Source: Salinimonas lutimaris
Lineage (GTDB): Bacteria; Pseudomonadota; Gammaproteobacteria; Enterobacterales; Alteromonadaceae
Assembly: GCF_005222225.1 (NCBI RefSeq)
Contig: NZ_CP036536.1
Location: 1,326,001 to 1,390,000 of the forward strand
Reading direction: 5' to 3'
Length of the DNA stretch: 64,000 bases
Below the pieces are notes generated by a model. That model searched no databases. It saw nothing but the letters and a program-made list of their open reading frames with translations, and had not been told where the DNA came from. Positions 1-8,429 of this stretch are shown piece by piece. Made by a program: the position numbers and the translations under genes. Positions within the stretch are counted from its first letter, which is position 1. Every line of letters begins with the position of its first letter.

Positions 1-160
1 TTATTGCCGCACGGACGGAGATCTGACGGGACTACTGAAATCTTGCTATTAAATCATTTCAGGTATTCTCGGAAGAAGATGGTTTTATAAGTAACTAATA
101 GAACTTTTCCTACAAATAACTTTTCTTCAGATGTTGTTAATGAAACTTGAAATCACGTAG

Positions 161-192
161 TGAAAAACAAAAGGCCAGCTTTAAAGCTGGCC
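161..192 (-). terminator. Terminator of first PEP-CTERM gene
   Basis: A perfect 20-bp palindrome (GGCCAGCTTTAAAGCTGGCC, 173-192) is preceded on the + strand by an A-rich run. Read on the - strand this is a stem-loop followed by a T-rich tract, just downstream of the PEP-CTERM gene that ends at 221. Confidence 0.75.
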
Positions 193-220
193 TATTATTA
201 GTCAATATTCAAACTAACAA

Positions 221-961
221 TTATTTACGGCGACGTGCTGCGCCAAGACCTAACAGACCTAGTGCCATTACAGCAATCGTTGACGGCTCTGGTACTTCAT
301 AGAACTGTGCTGATACGTCACCACGGGTAATCTGAGTACCTGCCTGTGCAAACGCATCGAAGTCACCATTTACGTTAACCATCATAGAAAACGGAGTTGG
401 TGCTACGAAATACTGATCACCTTCTTCAGTCAGCTCAAAGTTCATAAAATCAAACTGGAACGCAGTAATAGTCTGGCCATTGATGGTAGTGCTTGTACCT
501 ACGTTGTTGCCGATAGTGTCAGAGAAACCTAACAGCATATCTTCGCCGTCGCCAGTAATTGAAGATACATCGTCATCATCAGACAGGCCGGTATCGTTAT
601 TTGGATCCATAAAGATGCTGAAACCACCAGTTTCACCAACAAAGAAATCCACATTGCCTTCTGAGTCAGCGTAACCATCAGCATTGAAAGTTGCATACAA
701 TGAGTAGGTATTGTTCAGACCGGTGTTCAGTGAGTTTGAACCCAGGAAGAACTGACCGAATGTAGCAAATGCTGACGCGCTGAAGTTACCAGCACCGTCG
801 AAAGTAATACGTTCAACATAGCCACCATTGATTTTATCTGCTGTAACCAGATTGCCATTACCTTCGTCTACAGTGAACTCAACAAAGTCCGCAGATGCAG
901 TGAAAGAAGCTGCCAGGCCAGCAGTCAGAGCTAAAGATTTTACTAGTGTTTTGATTTTCAT
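221..961 (-). CDS. PEP-CTERM sorting domain protein (paralogue 1)
   Basis: A secreted or surface protein of about 246 residues. It starts with a Lys-containing n-region and a hydrophobic signal peptide ending near TASA. It ends with the PEP-CTERM tripartite signal: VPEPST, a hydrophobic segment (IAVMALGLLGLGA) and a basic tail RRRK. Such proteins are anchored or processed by an exosortase. A D/N-rich stretch near residue 120 (DPNNDTGLSDDDD) resembles a calcium-binding loop; this is inference. There are no cysteines. I chose the ATG at 961, not the in-frame ATG at 973, because GGAG lies 6-9 bases before it. It is closely similar to the gene at 2480-3253 and less so to the one at 1357-2118, so the three look like tandem duplicates. 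Molecular role unknown. Confidence 0.9.
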   Translation of the reverse strand: MKIKTLVKSLALTAGLAASFTASADFVEFTVDEGNGNLVTADKINGGYVERITFDGAGNFSASAFATFGQFFLGSNSLNTGLNNTYSLYATFNADGYADSEGNVDFFVGETGGFSIFMDPNNDTGLSDDDDVSSITGDGEDMLLGFSDTIGNNVGTSTTINGQTITAFQFDFMNFELTEEGDQYFVAPTPFSMMVNVNGDFDAFAQAGTQITRGDVSAQFYEVPEPSTIAVMALGLLGLGAARRRK

Positions 962-1017
962 AACCATCTCCATATTCCAAAGAGTAATGTGCTTTAAGTA
1001 AAGTCACCCTTGAGTAT

Positions 1018-1035
1018 GAGCAGTTATGATGCCAA
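1018..1035 (-). promoter_or_regulatory. Sigma-54 (-24/-12) promoter of PEP-CTERM gene 1
   Basis: On the - strand the sequence reads TTGGCATCATAACTGCTC. The invariant GG and GC dinucleotides are separated by exactly 10 bases, as in the RpoN consensus TGGCAC-N5-TTGC. It implies a start point near 1009 and a leader of roughly 45-50 bases. The same arrangement precedes both other PEP-CTERM genes here. Confidence 0.75.
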
Positions 1036-1312
1036 CTTTTTAAGTAGTTTGTTTTATAAGCAGTTTATTATTCGTACTACTTTTGGCTATGACGATTTGT
1101 AAATTATTTCGACAGTTTTCGGGGTTTTCATCTGTCATTTGGAGCGCAATGCCGCTACAGGCCTCGATTTATAAGGCGTTATGCAGATATAGTTCTTTAT
1201 CTATAATTTTAACGTTTAGTTTACAATACTCGTATTGATGCACATGGCTCAGTATAATCAACGTGCAACATACAACTTTTTTATGTGGCGCCAGCAGACT
1301 GTGCTGATAAAC

Positions 1313-1340
1313 AAAAACGGCTCCATCAGGAGCCGTTTTT
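1313..1340 (-). terminator. Terminator of PEP-CTERM gene 2
   Basis: ACGGCTCC-ATCA-GGAGCCGT stem-loop flanked by A5 on the left and T5 on the right, 16 bases past the stop codon of the gene ending at 1357. It is symmetric and could work in both directions. Apart from this and the sigma-54 site, I see nothing else convincing in the 974-1356 gap. Confidence 0.85.
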
Positions 1341-1356
1341 AAACATGCAGGCAATA

Positions 1357-2118
1357 TTACTTTGCTTTACGACGAGAGCTTGCGCCCAATCCGATCAGAC
1401 CAAGGGCCAGCACGGCAATGGTTGAAGGCTCAGGTACTTCATGAAACTGCACATCAATGTTACCGCGTACCACCTCAGTTGGGTTCAGGCTATCAAAATC
1501 ACCGGTCAGGGTAATAACACGCGGGAACAGTTCAGGACTAACAAAATAATTCTCACCCTCGTCTGTCAGCGCTACATTCCAGAAATCCAGAGTCACAGCA
1601 TTAATTGTCTGACCAAAAATAGTGGTTGATGTAGCCAAGTTGTCACCTAACGTGTTGGAAAAGGCCAGACGTACATCGTCGTTGTCAAACTCCAGTGAGT
1701 TTACATCGCTCTCATCCTGAAGCTTGGTATCGTTGTTCAGGTCAAGAAACAACTCAAAACCGCCGGTTTCACCAACCAGATAATCAACAATACCTTCAGA
1801 AGCAGAGTAGCCAGAGGCATTAAATGTGGCATACAGACCATAGGTATTGTTCAGGCCTACATTTTTAACCGTGTTAGAACCATCATAAAACAGACCGAAT
1901 GAAACAAACGCTGATGTTGCAAAGTTGCCTGCCGCATCAAAGCTGATTTGCTCAACATAGCCGCCATTCAGCTTGTCCAGTGTAACAAAGTCGCTGCTGG
2001 CGCTTTGCGTTGCATAGCCTTCATCAACAGTAATGTCGATAAGCTCGGCTGAAGCGGTGAATGAGGTTGCCAGTGCAGCTGTCAGTGCAAAAGATTTAAC
2101 CAGAGTGTTCATTTTCAT
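1357..2118 (-). CDS. PEP-CTERM sorting domain protein (paralogue 2)
   Basis: A protein of 253 residues with the same plan as its neighbours: an N-terminal signal peptide (MKMNTLVKSFALTAALATSF...ASA), a beta-rich body, then the C-terminal signal VPEPST, hydrophobic IAVLALGLIGLGA and basic SSRRKAK. It is the most divergent of the three paralogues but keeps LNGGYVEQISFD, LNNTYGLYATF and the D/N-rich loop DLNNDTKLQDESD near residue 125. Start choice: ATG at 2118 (MKMNT); the ATG two codons later is also possible, and neither has a strong ribosome binding site. A -24/-12 promoter lies upstream and a terminator follows, so it is probably monocistronic. Function beyond exosortase-dependent surface sorting is unknown. 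Confidence 0.9.
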   Translation of the reverse strand: MKMNTLVKSFALTAALATSFTASAELIDITVDEGYATQSASSDFVTLDKLNGGYVEQISFDAAGNFATSAFVSFGLFYDGSNTVKNVGLNNTYGLYATFNASGYSASEGIVDYLVGETGGFELFLDLNNDTKLQDESDVNSLEFDNDDVRLAFSNTLGDNLATSTTIFGQTINAVTLDFWNVALTDEGENYFVSPELFPRVITLTGDFDSLNPTEVVRGNIDVQFHEVPEPSTIAVLALGLIGLGASSRRKAK

Positions 2119-2170
2119 TGTGTTATGTCCGTATTATGTGTGTGGTACTTCAAATCTACGAGTAAAGTAC

Positions 2171-2188
2171 TAGCAAGTATAGGTCCAA
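2171..2188 (-). promoter_or_regulatory. Sigma-54 promoter of PEP-CTERM gene 2
   Basis: The - strand reads TTGGACCTATACTTGCTA, with GG and GC exactly 10 bases apart and a TTGC -12 element that matches consensus. It ends about 53 bases before the start codon. The rest of the 2119-2479 gap is AT-rich with no gene visible. Confidence 0.75.
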
Positions 2189-2435
2189 CTTTATTATTAC
2201 CTTGTTTTAAAACAGTTTTTTTGTAGTATAAATAGTAAGAAAAGGTGCAGGTGTAAAAAAAACTGACAGGTGATAGCTTAGCTTCTGATTTTTATAAAAA
2301 AGTATAATTTATAGCCTGCCAATGTGGCAGCTTGTGAAGTCGTCGCAGATAAAGAGATTTACCGGGCGTTGATGAAAAGCAATGTAAGACGAGTGAAAAG
2401 AGAGAAAAAGAAAAATATCCTGAATATACAGGCAC

Positions 2436-2461
2436 AAAAAAAGCGGCCGGAGCCGCTTTTT
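2436..2461 (-). terminator. Terminator of PEP-CTERM gene 3
   Basis: AGCGGC-CGGA-GCCGCT stem-loop with A-tract on the left and T-tract on the right, 18 bases past the stop of the gene ending at 2480. It can act in either direction. Confidence 0.85.
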
Positions 2462-2479
2462 ATATCATCTTTTTAAAGC

Positions 2480-3253
2480 TTACGCTTTACGACGACGTGC
2501 TGCGCCAAGACCCAGCAGGCCTAGTGCCATAATAGCAATTGTTGAAGGCTCTGGTACGTCAGTTACGCCACCAGCATTTTCAAACTGTGCAGATACGTCA
2601 CCACGAGTGATTTGAGTACCCGTTTGTTCAAATGAGTCAAAGTCACCGTTTACTTTCACTGTTACAGAGAAAGGCATTGGTGAAATGAAGTACTGGTCGC
2701 CATCGTCAGTCAGATCGAAATCAAGGAAGTTGAAATCGAATGCTGTTACTGTCTGGCCCTGTACTGTAGAGCTAGTACCCAGGTTCTGACCCAGTGCGCT
2801 TGAAGAGCCCAGCAGAATGTCTTCGCCGTTACCTACGATAGAGTTAACGTCTTGGTCATCAGACAGCATAGTGTCGTTGTTAGTGTCCAGGTACAGCTGG
2901 AAAGAACCGCTGTTACCAGAGAAATATTCAACGTTGCCTTCAGAGCCCGCTGTACCAGCCGCATCAAACGTTGCGTACAGAGAGTAAGTGTTGTTCAGGC
3001 CAGTGTTCAGAGAGTTTGAACCTAGGAAGAACTGACCAAAAGTAGCAAATGCGTCAGCTTCAAAGTTACCGTTGCCGTCAAAAGTGATGCGCTCTACATA
3101 GCCACCGTTGATTTTATCAGCAGTCACTGCAGAACCATTCGCAGCGGCAAAGCCTTCGTCTACAGTGAAGTCTACAAAGTCAGCAGAAGCAGTGAAAGAA
3201 GCAGCCAGACCCGCAGTCAGCGCCATTGATTTTACTAATTGTTTAATTTTCAT
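2480..3253 (-). CDS. PEP-CTERM sorting domain protein (paralogue 3)
   Basis: A protein of about 257 residues, closest to the gene at 221-961. Shared stretches include ITFDGNGNF, FATFGQFFLGSNSLNTGLNN and QITRGDVSAQFE. It has an N-terminal signal peptide, the D/N-rich loop DTNNDTMLSDDQD near residue 125, and the C-terminal exosortase signal VPEPST with a hydrophobic helix and RRRKA. An insert (NAGGVTD) precedes the PEP motif. The start at 3253 is preferred over the in-frame ATG at 3265 because GGAGATGG lies directly upstream, as in paralogue 1. Its own sigma-54 promoter and terminator suggest single-gene transcription. Confidence 0.9.
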   Translation of the reverse strand: MKIKQLVKSMALTAGLAASFTASADFVDFTVDEGFAAANGSAVTADKINGGYVERITFDGNGNFEADAFATFGQFFLGSNSLNTGLNNTYSLYATFDAAGTAGSEGNVEYFSGNSGSFQLYLDTNNDTMLSDDQDVNSIVGNGEDILLGSSSALGQNLGTSSTVQGQTVTAFDFNFLDFDLTDDGDQYFISPMPFSVTVKVNGDFDSFEQTGTQITRGDVSAQFENAGGVTDVPEPSTIAIMALGLLGLGAARRRKA

Positions 3254-3309
3254 AACCATCTCCATATTCCATATTTGACCACCTTTAACAGGCGGTTCCG
3301 ATAGGGATT

Positions 3310-3327
3310 CTGCAGCTGGTGTGCCAA
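3310..3327 (-). promoter_or_regulatory. Sigma-54 promoter of PEP-CTERM gene 3
   Basis: The - strand reads TTGGCACACCAGCTGCAG, a full match to the TGGCAC -24 element with GG and GC exactly 10 bases apart. It is the best of the three -24/-12 elements in this cluster. Confidence 0.8.
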
Positions 3328-3445
3328 CTCGGCATCTTCATGATTTTTATAAATATATGTGAGCTTTCACTTAGGCGGGAAGAGGTGAGTAAGCAGGGTG
3401 TAAAATACTTTGACACCTTTTTGTTCAGTTACTCACCAATTTGCC

Positions 3446-4303
3446 TCAATCGTTTGAGACTATTCGTTCTGCAAGCTTGAATTTTAACCGCTGGATCGGG
3501 CCTCGGTTACCTTTCGGACACCAGGTTTTTGTAAGCTTATTTTTGTAGGCGTCAAAGTGCAGACCATAGGGGGCAGCCAACACTTTACCCCGATTAAGCA
3601 GAATTTTGAGCGCATAAGTTTCTGCCATGCCGGCACACAGATTAATGGCCATGGCGGTAGATGGGCCACGGCGCTCCTGAAAATTGACCGAAGATTCGTC
3701 AGCCAGGTAATCGCGTTGTAACATCGCCGGAGACAAGCCGATTAAAAACTGAATCAGCTGACCTTCTTCTGTTTGTTTGTCTTCAAACCGGAAATATTCC
3801 TCGAACGTCATCTGTCCTGGCATAAAGCACAGCAGGGCGCTGCCCATGCCTAACGGCGCGGCGGTGACGACGGGAATACCTTTGTCATAACATTTTTGAA
3901 AAACCAGTTTACGGGCGGACAGCGCAAAAAAATCCAGACTGTCGATGTATAAGTCTACGCCGTCGAGAAAGTCATCAACATTGTCAGGTGTCACCCCTTC
4001 ACCAAACTCGCGAATATCCATCTCTGGGTTAATGTCGTGTAGCATTGAGGTCATCACTGACATTTTCTTTTTACCCACCGTCGACATAAAGGCGCCGGCC
4101 TGACGGTTAAAGTTGTGCACATCGTATTCGTCAAAGTCAGACAAATTTACGTTGCCAATACCCATGCGGGCCAGGGTGAGCGAATGCAGGCTACCAACAC
4201 CGCCACATCCGGCTACGGCTACCCGTTTATTTTTTAATTGCGCCTGTTCTTGTTGTGTTACCCAGCCAATATTTCTGGAAAATGCGTCGTTGTAATCAAA
4301 CAC
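3446..4303 (-). CDS. ThiF/E1-like adenylyltransferase family protein
   Basis: A 285-residue ThiF/MoeB/E1 superfamily protein. The family binds ATP in a Rossmann fold and usually adenylates the C-terminus of a ubiquitin-like or sulfur-carrier protein. The glycine-rich loop AGCGGVGS is at residues 31-38. The acidic strand end (SDFDEYDVHNFNRQ, 55-68) carries the Asn and Arg that contact ATP in this family. I see no paired CxxC zinc motifs of the MoeB or UBA type and no obvious catalytic cysteine with a conserved setting. No carrier protein, ThiS, MoaD or E2/JAB partner is nearby, so the substrate is unknown. It is divergent from a secreted protease gene (231-bp gap). Stand-alone ThiF proteins like this exist but lack a firm function. 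Confidence 0.8.
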   Translation of the reverse strand: MFDYNDAFSRNIGWVTQQEQAQLKNKRVAVAGCGGVGSLHSLTLARMGIGNVNLSDFDEYDVHNFNRQAGAFMSTVGKKKMSVMTSMLHDINPEMDIREFGEGVTPDNVDDFLDGVDLYIDSLDFFALSARKLVFQKCYDKGIPVVTAAPLGMGSALLCFMPGQMTFEEYFRFEDKQTEEGQLIQFLIGLSPAMLQRDYLADESSVNFQERRGPSTAMAINLCAGMAETYALKILLNRGKVLAAPYGLHFDAYKNKLTKTWCPKGNRGPIQRLKFKLAERIVSND

Positions 4304-4535
4304 GTCCTGCTCTCTTAAACTGTCTGTCCTGTATCGGTTTTAATTATAGGCCCCCGGGCAGTATTCAGCCATGCAGATACTGCGCAGCCCGAATCACTGT
4401 TAAACAGGTTTTTTGTATGTTTTTCAACCGATAATTGCTTTAGGAAATAAGCGGTTATTCATGCATACTATTTATCGGCAGGCAACTAAATAGTTGTAGT
4501 TTAGGGTAAATGAATAAACAGGACGTACAAGCGTT

Positions 4536-5303
4536 ATGCGTAGCACTTTTGTATTGTTATTGGGGATGCTCGCGGTACAGGGTAGTGTGCTTGCCGGGCA
4601 GCTGGCCGAGCGGGTAGCGCAGATAAAGCCGGCGGTGGTAGGTGTTGGGCTGGTGGCGCCGCTGGCTACCGTGAGTCATCAACTTAAAGGCACCGGGTTT
4701 GTGATTGGCAATGGCCAGTATGTTGTAACCAATGATCATGTGGTGAATGTTGAGGTGCCGGACAACATTAAATATCATCTGGCTGTTTTTGCCGGGCATG
4801 GTCGCAAGCCGCAAATAATTGCGGTTGAACAGGTTATCAAAGATGAAGAGCACGATTTGGCGCTGCTCAAAATCAGCAAAACCCTACCCGCTGTTACACT
4901 GGGGCAGGCTTCGGCGGTGGTGCCTGATGGCACTGACCTGGCCGTAACAGGCTTTCCGATTGGCGGTATTCTGGGTTTGTATCCGGCTACCCATAAAGGC
5001 ATTGTGGCGGCTTACACGCCCAACATTATAGCGGCAAAAAATACCTCGCAAATCTCTGAACAATTTTTGCAGCGTTTACGTAATCCCATCATGGTTTATC
5101 AGCTGGATGTGATTGCATATCCGGGGAATAGCGGAAGTCCGGTTTATAACGTAGAAACTGGCGAGGTTTTTGCTGTGATAAATAAAGTCTTTGTAAAAGA
5201 AACCAAGGAATCGGCCATCACCCACCCCAGTGGAATCACTTATGCTATTCCGGTAGAACATGTCATTCGTTTAGCACATAAACATTATATTCCTTTATTG
5301 TGA
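4536..5303 (+). CDS. Secreted trypsin-like serine protease (HtrA-type fold, no PDZ)
   Basis: A 255-residue protein with a cleavable signal peptide (MRSTFVLLLGMLAVQGSVLA), so it probably acts in the periplasm. The S1 catalytic triad is visible: His68 in TNDHVV, Asp107 in EHDLALL and Ser199 in PGNSGSP. The core resembles DegP/DegQ-type proteases, but the protein ends straight after the second beta-barrel and has no PDZ domain, so it would not be regulated like HtrA. Substrate unknown. The ATG at 4536 has only a weak ribosome binding site, and the signal peptide supports this start. The gene is followed at 86 bp by a sugar dehydrogenase that need not be co-transcribed. Confidence 0.85.
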   Translation: MRSTFVLLLGMLAVQGSVLAGQLAERVAQIKPAVVGVGLVAPLATVSHQLKGTGFVIGNGQYVVTNDHVVNVEVPDNIKYHLAVFAGHGRKPQIIAVEQVIKDEEHDLALLKISKTLPAVTLGQASAVVPDGTDLAVTGFPIGGILGLYPATHKGIVAAYTPNIIAAKNTSQISEQFLQRLRNPIMVYQLDVIAYPGNSGSPVYNVETGEVFAVINKVFVKETKESAITHPSGITYAIPVEHVIRLAHKHYIPLL

Positions 5304-5389
5304 AAAGTATACGCTAAGCTAAAAGTATGTCGTTTCGTTACATAAAAAAATGTGCAACCATCTTATAAATTTTAAAGTGTCGTATTGGT

Positions 5390-6664
5390 ATGTCAGCAGA
5401 ATTTAAAAAAATAGCCGTAATCGGCCTGGGCTACGTTGGGCTGCCGCTGGCAGTGGCGTTTGGTAAGTATCGTCCAACAGTAGGGTTTGATATTAACCTG
5501 AAGCGGGTTGATGAGCTTAAAAGCGGTAAGGACCACACTCTGGAGGTGTCAGCAGAAGAACTGGCACAGGCAGACCAGCTAAGCTTCAGTGCCGACAAGG
5601 AAGCACTGGCAGGTTGCGATGTGATCATTGTTACCGTGCCTACGCCAATTGATAAAAACAAGCAGCCAGACATGACGCCGCTTCACAAAGCCAGTGAGAT
5701 GATTGGCAGCGTGATCACACCTGGAACTGTGGTGGTGTATGAGTCAACGGTTTATCCCGGTGCCACCGAAGAATACTGTATTCCACTGATTGAAAAGCAA
5801 TCTGGCCTGGTATTTAACCAGGACTTTTATGCTGGCTACAGCCCGGAGCGGATCAATCCGGGGGATAAAACCCACCGTCTGGAATCTATTGTTAAGGTCA
5901 CGTCTGGCAGTACGCCCGAGATCGCCGACAAAGTTGATGCCCTGTATCGTGAGATAATTAAAGCCGGTACCCATCGCGCCTCATCTATTAAGGTTGCTGA
6001 AGCCGCCAAGGTGATTGAAAACACCCAGCGCGACCTGAATATTGCGCTGATTAACGAACTGGCGATGATTTTTGATAAAGCCGGTATTGATACCGAGGAA
6101 GTGCTGGAAGCCGCAGGCAGCAAATGGAACTTTTTGCCATTTCGCCCGGGCCTGGTAGGCGGTCACTGCATTGGGGTGGACCCGTATTATCTGACCCACA
6201 AAGCCGAAGAGCTGGGGCATCATCCGGATGTGATTCTGGCCGGACGTCGCATTAACGACCGCATGGGTGAGTACGTGGTGTCGCGGCTGGTGAAAACCAT
6301 GCTGAAAAAGCAAATCATGGTGAATGGCGGCAATGTGTTGCTGTTAGGTATCACCTTTAAGGAAAATTGCCCGGATATACGCAATACTAAGGTGGTTGAT
6401 ATTGCTACCGAGCTGCGCGATTACAATGTGAATCTGGATATTTACGATCCATGGGCAAGTTCGGAAGAAGTTTTGCATGAGTACGGCCTTGAACTGGTAG
6501 ATGCGCCTGAAAAAGGTAAGTACGACGCGGTCATTGCGGCGGTGTCTCATCACCAGTTTAAAGCCTGGTCAGCCGAAGAGCTGCGCGCACTGTGCAAAGA
6601 TAACAGTGTGATATTCGATCTGAAATGTATGTTTGATAAATCAAGCGTCGATATTCGCTTATAA
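5390..6664 (+). CDS. Nucleotide-sugar (UDP-HexNAc/UDP-hexose) 6-dehydrogenase, TviB/WbpO type
   Basis: A 424-residue member of the UDP-glucose/GDP-mannose dehydrogenase family. It oxidises C6 of a nucleotide sugar to a carboxylate with two NAD+, supplying uronic-acid precursors for surface polysaccharide. The NAD-binding motif GLGYVGLP is at 12-19. The catalytic thiol is Cys260 in [12 protein letters not shown]. The C-terminal UDP-binding domain carries [17 protein letters not shown]. Length and sequence style fit TviB (Vi antigen) or WbpO, which act on UDP-GlcNAc/GalNAc, but the substrate cannot be fixed from sequence alone. The start codon of the epimerase follows 12 bases after the stop, indicating a two-gene operon. 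Confidence 0.88.
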   Translation: MSAEFKKIAVIGLGYVGLPLAVAFGKYRPTVGFDINLKRVDELKSGKDHTLEVSAEELAQADQLSFSADKEALAGCDVIIVTVPTPIDKNKQPDMTPLHKASEMIGSVITPGTVVVYESTVYPGATEEYCIPLIEKQSGLVFNQDFYAGYSPERINPGDKTHRLESIVKVTSGSTPEIADKVDALYREIIKAGTHRASSIKVAEAAKVIENTQRDLNIALINELAMIFDKAGIDTEEVLEAAGSKWNFLPFRPGLVGGHCIGVDPYYLTHKAEELGHHPDVILAGRRINDRMGEYVVSRLVKTMLKKQIMVNGGNVLLLGITFKENCPDIRNTKVVDIATELRDYNVNLDIYDPWASSEEVLHEYGLELVDAPEKGKYDAVIAAVSHHQFKAWSAEELRALCKDNSVIFDLKCMFDKSSVDIRL

Positions 6665-6676
6665 GGAATCTGTAAA

Positions 6677-7693
6677 ATGAAAGTGCTTGTTACCGGTGCG
6701 GCTGGCTTTATTGGCTCGCACGTATCAATGTACCTGCTTGAGCGGGGCGACGAAGTGGTAGGCCTGGATAATCTTAATGATTACTACGACCCGACCCTCA
6801 AAGAAGCGCGCCTTGAGCGCATTAACGCGGCACCTGGTGCAGACAAATTCCGTTTTGTGAAGATGGGCGTTGAAGAGCGTGAGTCAATGGAGCAGCTGTT
6901 CGCCGAAGAAAAGTTCGACAAGGTAGTGCACCTTGCGGCGCAGGCGGGTGTGCGTTATTCCATTGAAAATCCACACGCGTACATCGATTCCAACATTGTT
7001 GGCTTTATGAATATTCTGGAAGGCTGCCGCCACAATGAGGTGAAGCACCTGGTTTATGCATCGTCAAGCTCGGTATACGGCGCCAACGAAAGCATGCCAT
7101 TTGCGGTGGAAGACAATGTTGACCACCCTATGTCATTGTATGCGGCAAGTAAAAAAGCCAATGAGCTGATGGCGCATACCTACAGCAACCTTTACAACCT
7201 GCCCACCACCGGTCTGCGTTTCTTTACGGTTTATGGCCCGTGGGGTCGCCCGGACATGGCTCTTTTCCTGTTCACCAAAGCGATTATGGAAGATAAGCCT
7301 ATTCAGGTATTTAACTATGGTAATCACCGCCGTGACTTCACGTACATCGATGATATCGTAGAAGGGGTTATCCGCACACTGGACAATACCGCTCAGGTAG
7401 ATGAAAACTGGAGTGGCGAGAAGCCGAATCCGGGTAGCAGTAAAGTGCCGTGGAAAGTCTATAACATTGGCGCACAGACTCCGGTTCACTTGTTAAGCTA
7501 CATCGAAACACTGGAAAAGGCCCTGGGCAAAGAAGCCGAAAAAGACCTGCTTCCTCTACAGCAAGGCGATGTGCCTGACACATTTGCTGATGTAGAAGCC
7601 CTGGTCAATGACACAGGCTACCGCCCAACCACAACGATTGAGACGGGTATCAACAACTTTGTTGAATGGTACCGCGACTACTACAAGGTGTAG
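6677..7693 (+). CDS. NAD-dependent nucleotide-sugar epimerase (UDP-uronate 4-epimerase type)
   Basis: A 338-residue extended short-chain dehydrogenase/reductase. The NAD-binding GAAGFIG is at 7-13. The catalytic Ser is within SSSSVYG, with Tyr155 and Lys159 in the YxxxK motif YAASK. The N-terminal [16 protein letters not shown] is typical of UDP-glucuronate 4-epimerases (CapI/LpsL group), which make galacturonate-type donors. With the upstream dehydrogenase it would form a short path from UDP-hexose to UDP-GalA or the corresponding N-acetyl uronate. TviC-like activity is an alternative. A strong terminator 20 bases after the stop closes the operon. Confidence 0.88.
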   Translation: MKVLVTGAAGFIGSHVSMYLLERGDEVVGLDNLNDYYDPTLKEARLERINAAPGADKFRFVKMGVEERESMEQLFAEEKFDKVVHLAAQAGVRYSIENPHAYIDSNIVGFMNILEGCRHNEVKHLVYASSSSVYGANESMPFAVEDNVDHPMSLYAASKKANELMAHTYSNLYNLPTTGLRFFTVYGPWGRPDMALFLFTKAIMEDKPIQVFNYGNHRRDFTYIDDIVEGVIRTLDNTAQVDENWSGEKPNPGSSKVPWKVYNIGAQTPVHLLSYIETLEKALGKEAEKDLLPLQQGDVPDTFADVEALVNDTGYRPTTTIETGINNFVEWYRDYYKV

Positions 7694-7713
7694 TGGTTGT
7701 AGTGAGTAGTTTG

Positions 7714-7738
7714 AAAAGCGCCGCAAGGCGCTTTTTTT
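7714..7738 (+). terminator. Terminator of the dehydrogenase-epimerase operon
   Basis: AAAAGCGCC-GCAA-GGCGCTTTTTTT: a 9-bp stem including A-T pairs, a GNRA-type loop and a T7 tract, directly after the epimerase stop. Confidence 0.92.
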
Positions 7739-7764
7739 GTATGTGTTGACCCGTCAACCCTCGT

Positions 7765-8420
7765 TCCGTGAGCCTGTAAGGCTACCCGGGATCTCGTTGG
7801 AACATGACTACATCGGCTCAATGATTGTAATTCTTCCCGTCGTCCCGGAATCGCGCAGCGATATCCGGGATCTCGTTGGAACATGGCTACATCGATTCAA
7901 TGATTGTAATTCTTCCCGTCGTCCCGGAATCGCGCAGCGATATCCGGGATCTCGTTGGAACATGGCTACATCGATTCAATGATTGTAATTCTTCCCGTCG
8001 TCCCGGAATCGTGCAGCGATTCTGCAATGTGCGGGACGACAGTAAAGGAATAACCCCAACACCGTCGTCCCGGAATCGCGTAGCGATATCCGGGATCTCC
8101 TTGGGAGCATGGCTGACTAAGTTCAGTTATCGTAGTAAATGAGCCAGACTGTTTAGGAGATCCCGTATAGGCCTTTGGCCTTACGGGATGACGGTTTTTA
8201 TCCAGGATCTACTTGGAACATGGCTACATTGATTCAATGATGTTCCCTCAACCGTCGTCCCTGAATCGCGAAGCGATATCTGGGACCTCCTTGGAACATG
8301 ACTACCTAAATCAATGATGTTTTGTGTCAGCCAGACTGTTCATGAGATCCCCGATTGCTCGGGGATGACGGAATGAGGCGGCGATGACGGTTTTTATCCG
8401 GGATCTCCCCGGACCATGAC
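7765..8420. repeat. Palindromic repeat array A (REP/BIME-like)
   Basis: The whole gap between the convergent epimerase and acyltransferase genes, after the terminator, is built of imperfect palindromes. Most have outer arms GTCGTCCCG on one side and CGGGATCTC on the other, with variable inner stems such as GAATCGCGCAGCGATAT, GTAAGGCC/GGCCTATAC or CCGATTGCTCGG. Some are inverted (GAGATCCC...GGGATGACGG near 8156-8193 and 8344-8371). Linkers such as TTGGAACATGGCTACAT recur. There is no coding signal: open frames here exist only because repeat units lack stops. Confidence 0.85.
7831..8022. repeat. 79-bp tandem repeat within array A
   Basis: The start TTCTTCCCGTCGTCCCGG occurs at 7831, 7910 and 7989, giving an exact 79-bp period. 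The first two units are almost identical by eye. The third departs after the first arm (TCTGCAATGTGCGGGACGAC). A truncated unit precedes them (7785-7830). Each unit holds one palindrome plus a spacer (TTGGAACATGGCTACATCGA...). Confidence 0.88.
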
Positions 8421-8429
8421 TTTCCTGCT

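Noticed and set aside
1169..1354. 61-codon frame between the first two PEP-CTERM genes
   Set aside because: It crosses the terminator of paralogue 2, lacks a ribosome binding site and has no recognisable composition or homology by eye.
3396..3422. Hairpin GGTGT...ACACC followed by T5, near 3400
   Set aside because: The stem is only five pairs with an 11-base loop, and its T-tract points away from any gene that ends there.
7737..8142. Open frames of 81 and 88 codons in array A
   Set aside because: They are read through 79-bp repeat units whose length leaves the frame open. The repeated peptides mirror the DNA repeats, and there are no ribosome binding sites.
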